Assembly (NCBI RefSeq): GCF_003408845.1
Contig: NZ_LRTV01000001.1
Coordinates: forward strand, 223,875 to 287,874
Source: Gardnerella massiliensis
GTDB taxonomy: Bacteria > Actinomycetota > Actinomycetes > Actinomycetales > Bifidobacteriaceae
DNA length: 64,000 bases
Reading direction: 5' to 3'
The notes below the pieces were generated by a model. That model saw only the letters and a list, made by a program, of their open reading frames with translations, was not told where the DNA came from and made no database searches. The translations under genes were made by a program, and so were the position numbers. Shown here one piece after another: positions 54,793 to 61,565 of the stretch; the first letter of the stretch is position 1, and each line of letters starts with the position of its first letter.

Positions 54793-54877
54793 AAAAAAAA
54801 AAACAAAAAAAAACAAAACAAAAACAAAACAAAAACAAAACAAAATACAAACACAAATACAAACACAAATACAAAAC
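54793..54877 (+). other. A-rich, (ACAAA)-type low-complexity leader
   Basis: About 85 nt made almost only of A with spaced C (repeats of AAAAC, then ACACAAAT), between the riboswitch and the first gene. Such leaders are unstructured and can favour ribosome loading; they are also prone to length change. Confidence 0.8.
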
Positions 54878-54955
54878 GAAATATATTACTCAATATCACT
54901 TTGGGTAAAAGTTTTGGGTAAAAATACTGCACCACTTAAGGAGGAAAACTGCGCA

Positions 54956-56197
54956 ATGATAGATAGCAGCATTAGTGCTGAAAATATCGAATCTGCTATA
55001 AGTTGGCTCGCAGGATTCACAGAAAAGCCAGGGGAGCCAGGAGTTACACGCCCGCTTTACACTAAATCTTGGAAACAGGCGCTTTTTGCTCTCCGTCAAC
55101 GTTTTGAAAAACTTGGCATGACCGTGGAATTTGATTCTGTAGGTAACTTAATTGCCACTGTTAAAGGAAGCGAAAAGCCTGAAAGCGTAATAGCGTGTGG
55201 ATCACATATCGACACTGTTTCAAGAGGCGGTCGTTTTGATGGCCAGCTCGGCATCGTTGCAGCTTACCTAGCAGTGAAAAATTTGCTTACTCGATACGGA
55301 AAGCCAAAGAAAAGTCTTCGCATTATTTGCTTAGCAGAAGAAGAAGGTTCACGTTTCCCTTACGTTTTTTGGGGATCCAAAAACTTTTTCGGACTCGCTA
55401 AAAAAGAGGATGTAGAGCATATTTGTGACAGCAACGGCGTTCCTTTTGAAACCGCGATGCGCGAAGCTGGATTCAACTATCAAACTACCGAGCCTCAATT
55501 TGCAAATCTTGAAGCGTGGATCGAACTTCATATTGAGCAAGGACCAACGCTTTACAGCAATCATGAGGATCTCGGCATTATCACTAGCATTGCAGGTCAG
55601 CATCGTTGGGATATTCACCTTAAGGGTGTGCAAAACCATGCTGGAACAACTATGATGCGTTACAGGCACGATGCCGTAGATTGCATGTCTCACATCGTTG
55701 CCAAAAATCTTGACAAAGCAAAAGAAGCGGGAGACCCTCTCGTACTCACCTTTGGCCGCATCAACGTGATTCCAAATCAGGTAAACATCGTTCCAGGCGA
55801 AGTCACATTTTCAATGAACTGCCGTCACACTGACAAAGCTTTTCTTGATCAATTCCTTCAAGAACTTGATGAAGATATTCACCAGACTGCTGAGTCTTAT
55901 GGCATTACGGCAACAATTGATAAATGGATGTCAGACGATCCTACACCTTTGCACAACGATATTATTCAACTACTCACCAACCAAGCAGAAAAGAACGGTT
56001 ACGAATATAGAATAATGCACTCTGGAGCTGGTCAAGATACGCAAATTTTTGCGCCTTTTGTAAAGTCCGGAATGATTTTCGTCCCTTCTAAAGACGGTAT
56101 TAGCCACGCTCCTGAAGAATACACAGATCCTCAGGATGCTGTTCACGGCGTAAAGCTCTTACGCGACGCCTTGCACAGTATGGCATACGAAAATTAG
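54956..56197 (+). CDS. M20-family amidohydrolase (allantoate amidohydrolase/YlmB-like)
   Basis: 413 residues from ATG 54956 (AAGGAGG 12 nt upstream). Metal-binding blocks of the allantoate amidohydrolase/beta-ureidopropionase group are intact: GSHIDTVSRGG (H84), FDGQLGI (D95), AEEEGSRF (E129), LHIEQGP and ISHAPEE. Such enzymes hydrolyse N-carbamoyl or N-formyl amino compounds. First gene after the TPP riboswitch. In Bacillus the TPP-regulated relative YlmB deformylates a thiamin-derived pyrimidine (formylaminopyrimidine) for salvage, and this fits the context better than allantoate breakdown. Exact substrate unproven. Confidence 0.85.
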   Translation: MIDSSISAENIESAISWLAGFTEKPGEPGVTRPLYTKSWKQALFALRQRFEKLGMTVEFDSVGNLIATVKGSEKPESVIACGSHIDTVSRGGRFDGQLGIVAAYLAVKNLLTRYGKPKKSLRIICLAEEEGSRFPYVFWGSKNFFGLAKKEDVEHICDSNGVPFETAMREAGFNYQTTEPQFANLEAWIELHIEQGPTLYSNHEDLGIITSIAGQHRWDIHLKGVQNHAGTTMMRYRHDAVDCMSHIVAKNLDKAKEAGDPLVLTFGRINVIPNQVNIVPGEVTFSMNCRHTDKAFLDQFLQELDEDIHQTAESYGITATIDKWMSDDPTPLHNDIIQLLTNQAEKNGYEYRIMHSGAGQDTQIFAPFVKSGMIFVPSKDGISHAPEEYTDPQDAVHGVKLLRDALHSMAYEN

Positions 56198-56287
56198 AAA
56201 TAAGAGGCGAACTTTACTACCAGAATCGTAGTGAAGAAAAGTAAATATCGAATGAAGAGTACAACACTTATTCACTAATAAGAGGCT

Positions 56288-56339
56288 GATACGAAGGGGC
56301 GCACCACCACGGGTACGATATCCTTTCGTATCTTTTTTT
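56288..56339 (+). terminator. terminator or attenuator inside the thiamin cluster
   Basis: 10-bp stem GATACGAAGG / CCTTTCGTATC (one bulge) with a 24-nt loop and TTTTTTT. It stands between the amidohydrolase and the permease and would cut read-through. The loop holds GGGGCGC and GGGTACG segments that could compete for pairing. Confidence 0.8.
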
Positions 56340-56445
56340 ATTTTTGGGCAAAGTTGCGATTCTTTCTTTCAAGAAACGTACGTAACGTACAGAAATACGA
56401 AACGTACAAAAGTTAAAGACATTACTAGACAGTAAGGAGGTGCAC

Positions 56446-57951
56446 ATGCAAAGTAGTACAACGCTGCTACAAGACGAACCAGTAAGCATTCAGCAATTGG
56501 AATGTTATCGCGAGCGCGGCTATACTAACGAAGATTTGCTGCCGAAACCGCAGAAAAAACGCAATATGAGCGCGCTGAATTTCTGCACATTATGGATGCA
56601 ATCAGTTCACAACATTCCAAATTATGCGGCAGTGGGCGCGTTTTTGCTCATGGGTTACTCGCCAATGCTAATAATGCTCGGCATTATGCTCGGAGCTGTT
56701 CTTACGGCAATCGTGATGGCCGCAAACGGTGTAGTGGGCTCTAAGTATGGCATACCGTTTTCCATGCACTTGCGCGCAACGTACGGGAAGTCCGGTGCTC
56801 AATTACCGGGATTTCTTAGGGGAGTTGTAGCCGCAATCTGCTGGTATGGCATACAAACGTATATTGGTGCGAAGGCTTTAGAAATTCTCGTCGGTAAAAT
56901 TTGGCCAGGATTCCTAACTTTTGGCAGCAACATACCTTTAGTTGGCAAGAATATGCCTATTATTGTCGCTTTTCTCCTATTCTGGTTGCTGAATCTTGCT
57001 ATCGGCTTGGGAGGCGGAGGTGCGCTTAATAAGCTTACTGTCGTACTAAGCCCGCTTATTTACGTCGTTTTTGGTTGCATGAGCGCGTGGGCGATAAGCG
57101 GAGCTGGCGGACTTATGGCAATTATGCAGTACCATCCGGCAGTTCAATCTCCAACACATTACGGTCTTGGACTATTTATGATGATGGTGGTCAATTCCGT
57201 ACTGGGAGTATGGGCTGCGCCGGCTGTTTCCATAGCTGATTTCACGCAGAATGCGAAATCTACTATTGCGCAAGTTAAAGGCCAAATTGCTAGTTTTCTG
57301 CTCAGCTACGCACTATTTGCTTTTACCAGCGTAGTAATTCTGGTAGGCGGCTCAATAATTTATAAGCAAACGATTACAGACGTGCTAGTAATTATTAATA
57401 AGTGGGATAATCTTGCCGCTATTGCCGTAGCTACAATCCTGCTACTGCTCACCACCGTATGCACGAACGCTACTGGAAATATTGTTCCCGCAGCATACCA
57501 GCTAACTGCTTTAGCTCCGCGATTTGTGAATTATAAGCGCGGCGTAATTGCGGCAGCGGTAATAAGTACTGTTTTGATGCCTTGGAAATTTATGGCAAAT
57601 ATTACGGGTTTCTTAAATCTTATCGGCATGCTTTTGGGACCTATTGCAGGCGTGTTACTTGCAGATTATTACATTGTGAAACATTGCAAAATAGATCTTG
57701 ACCAATTGTATTACGATACGAAAGATTCAACTTGCGTAACATCTACTTACGCTGGCACGAATTGGAAATCCTATATCGCCACAATTTTTGGCCTCATATT
57801 TGCACTTTCCGGACAGCTTATTCCTGCTGTTGCTCCTCTTACACAAATCTCTTGGATTGTGGGATGCGTAGCAGGTTTCGTAATGCAAATATTGTTGTCA
57901 AAACTGCCAACGCTGCCAAAATTACCAAAACCAGAAAAATCAAAGAACTAA
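56446..57951 (+). CDS. NCS1-family nucleobase/hydantoin-type permease
   Basis: 501 residues from ATG 56446 (AAGGAGG 5 nt upstream). About twelve membrane helices. NCS1 features: N-terminal RGYTNEDLLPKP, LNFCTLWMQSVHNIPNY, GSKYGIPFSMHLRATYG, then GLGGGGALNKL and SIADFTQNAKS. Family members carry cytosine, allantoin, hydantoins or thiamin pyrimidine precursors (CytX). The GRYGI/YGIPF region and the neighbours do not decide between them; the TPP riboswitch upstream makes a pyrimidine or thiamin-breakdown product the favoured cargo. An intrinsic terminator lies ahead, so it probably has its own promoter as well. Confidence 0.88.
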   Translation: MQSSTTLLQDEPVSIQQLECYRERGYTNEDLLPKPQKKRNMSALNFCTLWMQSVHNIPNYAAVGAFLLMGYSPMLIMLGIMLGAVLTAIVMAANGVVGSKYGIPFSMHLRATYGKSGAQLPGFLRGVVAAICWYGIQTYIGAKALEILVGKIWPGFLTFGSNIPLVGKNMPIIVAFLLFWLLNLAIGLGGGGALNKLTVVLSPLIYVVFGCMSAWAISGAGGLMAIMQYHPAVQSPTHYGLGLFMMMVVNSVLGVWAAPAVSIADFTQNAKSTIAQVKGQIASFLLSYALFAFTSVVILVGGSIIYKQTITDVLVIINKWDNLAAIAVATILLLLTTVCTNATGNIVPAAYQLTALAPRFVNYKRGVIAAAVISTVLMPWKFMANITGFLNLIGMLLGPIAGVLLADYYIVKHCKIDLDQLYYDTKDSTCVTSTYAGTNWKSYIATIFGLIFALSGQLIPAVAPLTQISWIVGCVAGFVMQILLSKLPTLPKLPKPEKSKN

Positions 57952-58024
57952 AGAACTAAAAAATTGACAAATCACAAAACTAATAAAATTTTTCAGCCAA
58001 CCACGGCGAAAGAAAGGAAATAAT

Positions 58025-59401
58025 ATGAACTACGATGTAGTTATTACTAACGGTTTAGTGGTATTCGATAATGAAGCCACCAAAGCCGATATAGCAATTA
58101 AAGACGGCAAGTTCGCTGCTTTTGGAAGCAACTTTACAGCCGATAAAACTATTGACGCAACCGGCTTAATAGTTGTTCCTGGAAAAGTTGACTCTCACGT
58201 TCATATTAATGCTCCTGGCGGCGGAGTGCGTGACGATTGGGAAGGTTTCGTAACTGCCACTTCCGCAGGCGCAAAGGGCGGCATCACTACTATGTTGCAG
58301 ATGCCTTGCAATCAGATTCCTGCAACTACCGATAGAAAGTCATTTGAAGCAGTGCTTGAAGAAGCCGACGGAAAGCTCAAGGTTGATGTTGGTCAAACTG
58401 GTGGCTTGGAACCACAAAACCTCAATGGCGGAATATGCGAGCAAGATAAGCAGGGTGTCGTTAATTACAAAGCGTTCCTCGGCACTACTGGCGACAAGGA
58501 TTTGCAAGTTGATTTGTATAATTGCGACGATTATTCCCTCTACACCGGCATGCAGCAGATTGCAAAAACCGGCAAAATTTTGATTATGCACTGCGAAAAC
58601 GCTCCTATTACAGACCAGCTTGGAAAGAAAGCTCATCAAATGGGAGCACGCAAGCTTTCTGAATTTGTGGCCACCAGACCTGTTTTCACTGAGGTTGAAG
58701 CGATTGAACGCGCTTGCATTTTTGCTAAGGAAACCGGCTGCAGAATCCATATTGTGCACGTTTCTTCTCCAGAAGGTGCTCAAGCTGTTGCTAACGCTCG
58801 CAAAAACGGCGTAGATGTGAGCTGCGAAACTTGCAACCATTACCTTTATTTCGACACGTCCGAACTCGACGAAATTGGCAATATTGCTAAGTGCACTCCA
58901 CCAATTCGCGATAAGGAAAATCAAAATGGCTTGTGGAAAAAGGTTTTCGACGGCTCTATTAACTTCATCGTATCCGATCACTCTCCAGCTCCTTTGAGCT
59001 TGAAGCAAACTGACGACGCGTTCACAGCTTGGGGCGGTATTGGAAGCGTTCAAAACGACGTGGATGTATTCTTCGATGAAGCTGTACAAAAGCGCGGCAT
59101 GTCGTTGACGCAATTTGTGGCATTGAACTCTCGAAATTCTGCCGAGCGTTTTGATTTGAAGGGTAAGGGAAGCATTCGCTTAGGCTACGACGCAGATCTT
59201 GCCTTTATTAAGCCAAATGCTCCGTATGTGCTGAAAGCTGAAGATCTTGAGTATCGTAACAAGTTCAGCCCGTACGTCGGCCGCACTATTGGCTGCCAGG
59301 TGGTAAGAACTTTGCTCCGCGGCGAAGAAATCTATAGCAAAGAAAACGGCGTTACCAAAGATTTCAAGGGAAAGTTTATTCTGCACAAAGCCGAAAACTA
59401 A
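58025..59401 (+). CDS. allantoinase/hydantoinase-type cyclic amidohydrolase
   Basis: 458 residues. The binuclear metal site of the allantoinase/hydantoinase family is complete: H58 and H60 (DSHVHINAPG), carbamylatable K149 (VNYKAFLG), H189 (IMHCEN), H245 (IHIVHVSS) and D318 (VSDHSPAP). WEGF-TAT and GGITTM-QMPCNQIPATT match allantoinase more than dihydroorotase or D-hydantoinase. It opens cyclic amides. Sits between the NCS1 permease and thiS in one strand-wise string headed by a TPP riboswitch. This suggests a cyclic thiamin-related substrate, though true allantoin use cannot be excluded. Good AAAGGAAA ribosome-binding site. Confidence 0.88.
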   Translation: MNYDVVITNGLVVFDNEATKADIAIKDGKFAAFGSNFTADKTIDATGLIVVPGKVDSHVHINAPGGGVRDDWEGFVTATSAGAKGGITTMLQMPCNQIPATTDRKSFEAVLEEADGKLKVDVGQTGGLEPQNLNGGICEQDKQGVVNYKAFLGTTGDKDLQVDLYNCDDYSLYTGMQQIAKTGKILIMHCENAPITDQLGKKAHQMGARKLSEFVATRPVFTEVEAIERACIFAKETGCRIHIVHVSSPEGAQAVANARKNGVDVSCETCNHYLYFDTSELDEIGNIAKCTPPIRDKENQNGLWKKVFDGSINFIVSDHSPAPLSLKQTDDAFTAWGGIGSVQNDVDVFFDEAVQKRGMSLTQFVALNSRNSAERFDLKGKGSIRLGYDADLAFIKPNAPYVLKAEDLEYRNKFSPYVGRTIGCQVVRTLLRGEEIYSKENGVTKDFKGKFILHKAEN

Positions 59402-59452
59402 ATAGCAGACCGTTGCATAAAGTATGATAATCCTGTACCGAAAGGAGGGAAC

Positions 59453-59650
59453 ATGCTGAAACTGAACCACGATATGGTTGAATATGTTGAAGACGAAACG
59501 TTACTTGAGTTACTGAAACGCGAAGGCTACGACATTACTTTTGTTGCTGTAACGGTTAACAACGAACTAGTTAATCGTAATGATTTTGACACTTTTATTG
59601 TTAAAGATAATACAAAAATTGAAGTGTTTAGCATTATGGGAGGGGGCTGA
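59453..59650 (+). CDS. thiS: sulfur-carrier protein ThiS
   Basis: 65 residues, beta-grasp size. Ends in IMGGG; the C-terminal Gly-Gly is adenylated by ThiF and becomes the thiocarboxylate that gives sulfur to the thiazole. The pattern VNNELVNRNDF and IEVFSIMGGG is typical. AAAGGAGGG precedes the start. Three bases separate its stop from the thiF ATG. Confidence 0.9.
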   Translation: MLKLNHDMVEYVEDETLLELLKREGYDITFVAVTVNNELVNRNDFDTFIVKDNTKIEVFSIMGGG

Positions 59651-59653
59651 TAT

Positions 59654-60277
59654 ATGGAAAGCGATGACATACGCACGAAAGTCTTGCAAAGACAACGTAC
59701 GGAAGATAGTGATCTGTTTGCTAAGCAAAGTATTAGCATACTTGGCTGTGGCGGATTAGGTTCTAACATTGCTTTAATGTTGGCACGCGCTGGCGTCGGC
59801 ACTTTGTATTTGTACGATTTTGACAGGATTGAATACTCAAATTTGAACCGTCAAAATTATACGATACGTGAAGTTGGACAATATAAAGTTGAAGCTACTA
59901 AAGCCCGACTTGAAGAAACGTTGCCTTACGTTAAGGTAAATTCTTTTGTGCAACGTATTACGCCAGAATCCCTTGATGAGATTGCCGAACGCTCCGACTT
60001 GTTTATTGAAGCGTTTGACAATCGAGAGTCAAAATCCATGGTTCTTGACTATTTCATGAATCATACAAATAAATTTATTATTACTGCTTCCGGCTTGTCT
60101 GGTTTAGGAAACGTAAAGAATGTATCTGTTAAGCATGCAGGTAACGTGTGTTTAGTAGGAGATTTTAAGTCTTCACCTGAAGAAGGCTTATATTTGCCTT
60201 ACGTTTCAGTTATTGCCAGTTTAGAAGCGTTGGAAGCATTGAAATGGATAAAAAATGGAGGAAATTATGGAGAATGA
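59654..60277 (+). CDS. thiF: ThiS adenylyltransferase ThiF, short form
   Basis: 207 residues. Nucleotide-binding loop ILGCGGLGSN, then DFDRIEYSNLNRQNY (R and N contacts) and EAFDNRESK. The C-terminal catalytic extension with zinc cysteines of long ThiF/MoeB proteins is missing, as in the short ThiF family 2 of Clostridia-like organisms. Activates the ThiS C-terminus. Overlaps thiG by 11 bp. Confidence 0.88.
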   Translation: MESDDIRTKVLQRQRTEDSDLFAKQSISILGCGGLGSNIALMLARAGVGTLYLYDFDRIEYSNLNRQNYTIREVGQYKVEATKARLEETLPYVKVNSFVQRITPESLDEIAERSDLFIEAFDNRESKSMVLDYFMNHTNKFIITASGLSGLGNVKNVSVKHAGNVCLVGDFKSSPEEGLYLPYVSVIASLEALEALKWIKNGGNYGE

Positions 60278-61034
60278 AGATTATTTGGAATTAGGCGGTA
60301 AGAAGTTCACTTCCCGCTACATTTTGGGTTCTGGAAAGTATTCTGAAGAACTGATTGACGCAGCAGTAAACAGCGCTAAAGCTGAAATGATTACTGTAGC
60401 AATTCGCTACAGTGAGAAGGCTGCCGGAATTTTGAAGCATATTCCGGAAGGCGTGACTATTTTGCCAAACACTAGCGGCTGCGTAAATGTAGAGGAAGCG
60501 GTGAACACGGCTCATATTGCTCGCGAAATGGGTTGCGGCAACTTCATTAAGCTTGAGATTATTCCTGACCGCAAATATTTGCTTCCAAACAATGAGGCTA
60601 CGTTGCAGGCAACGAAGATTTTGGCTGACGAAGGCTTTACTGTTTTGCCTTATATGTACCCAGATTTGTACTTTGCTAAGGCTATGCGCGACGCGGGCGC
60701 CTCAGCAATTATGCCTCTTGGCTCTTTAATCGGTTCAAATAAGGGCTTGGAAACGAAGAAGTTCATTCAGCTTATTATTGATGAGATTGATCTTCCAGTT
60801 ATTGTTGACGCTGGTATTGGCGTACCAAGCCAAGCTGCTGAAGCTATGGAAATGGGCGCTGCTGCAGTAATGGCAAACACTGGTGTTGCTACAGCAAAAG
60901 ATATTGTGCTTATGGCTAAGGCATTTAAGCTCGGTATTGAAGCAGGCCGTGCAGCTTATCTTGCAGGCCCTGGTCGTGTGCTTGAAAAAGCTGCAACACC
61001 GTCTTCTCCAAAGCGCGACGACGAAAATAAGTAA
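60267..61034 (+). CDS. thiG: thiazole synthase ThiG
   Basis: 255 residues from ATG 60267 (GGAGG directly ahead within thiF). TIM-barrel thiazole synthase: [31 protein letters not shown], catalytic Lys in [24 protein letters not shown] and GVATAKD. Condenses deoxyxylulose phosphate, dehydroglycine and ThiS thiocarboxylate. Dehydroglycine must come from ThiH or ThiO, neither of which is in this window. Confidence 0.95.
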   Translation: MENEDYLELGGKKFTSRYILGSGKYSEELIDAAVNSAKAEMITVAIRYSEKAAGILKHIPEGVTILPNTSGCVNVEEAVNTAHIAREMGCGNFIKLEIIPDRKYLLPNNEATLQATKILADEGFTVLPYMYPDLYFAKAMRDAGASAIMPLGSLIGSNKGLETKKFIQLIIDEIDLPVIVDAGIGVPSQAAEAMEMGAAAVMANTGVATAKDIVLMAKAFKLGIEAGRAAYLAGPGRVLEKAATPSSPKRDDENK

Positions 61035-61095
61035 CGTATAAACAAATATACTAAGTACCAAAGTGCACAGTAAAAAAGGCTTTGCACAATATTAA

Positions 61096-61136
61096 GTAAG
61101 CCTTGCAGAAGTCGGTTGGATATCTGCAAGGCTTAC
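61096..61136. terminator. hairpin after thiG
   Basis: Perfect 14-bp stem GTAAGCCTTGCAGA / TCTGCAAGGCTTAC, no T-run; end of the thiamin cluster. Confidence 0.65.
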
Positions 61137-61189
61137 GACATACCCAACTTGCACTTATTAGAAGAATGAGCTAAACTGTTCATTTGTTT

Positions 61190-61262
61190 GCGGACATAGC
61201 TTAGTTGGTAAAGCGCAACCTTGCCAAGGTTGAGACCGCGGGTTCGAGTCCCGTTGTCCGCT
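61190..61262 (+). tRNA. tRNA-Gly (GCC), second copy
   Basis: Base-for-base identical to 54070-54142, including about two bases 3' of the gene (TC). With that copy it brackets the Cys/Val tRNAs and the thiamin cluster. Confidence 0.96.
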
Positions 61263-61565
61263 CCATTTTTTATTACAGTTTGTTTTTCAAAATTATATTT
61301 TTCCCAACTCAGCGCACTATAAATGTATTGCCGAATATAGTGACGAATACAGCAGCAAACGCAACAACGAACGCAATAGGAAAGTTGCAATAAATTTTTG
61401 CAATTCGGCAACATCCATGCGTGAAGCATACTTTTCCTATATACTGCTTATATACTTTGTATACTGAACTATAATGTGATGTGTGTGAGCAGCACGTAAC
61501 ATTTTGTGCTGAATGTTAAACGCGCACACTGTGCAAAATAGCACCGACTTGAAAGAATGGGGAAT
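61263..61565. other. intergenic stretch after the second tRNA-Gly
   Basis: AT-rich, T-rich just after the tRNA (possible weak terminator). No gene supported. The promoter of the next gene should lie near 61440-61490 (TATACT/TATAAT-like words occur). Confidence 0.5.

Noticed and set aside
54956-59401. Plain allantoin-utilisation operon
   Set aside because: Family names alone suggest it, but the TPP aptamer directly ahead and the thiSFG genes behind make a thiamin role more likely; still possible and stated as the main alternative.
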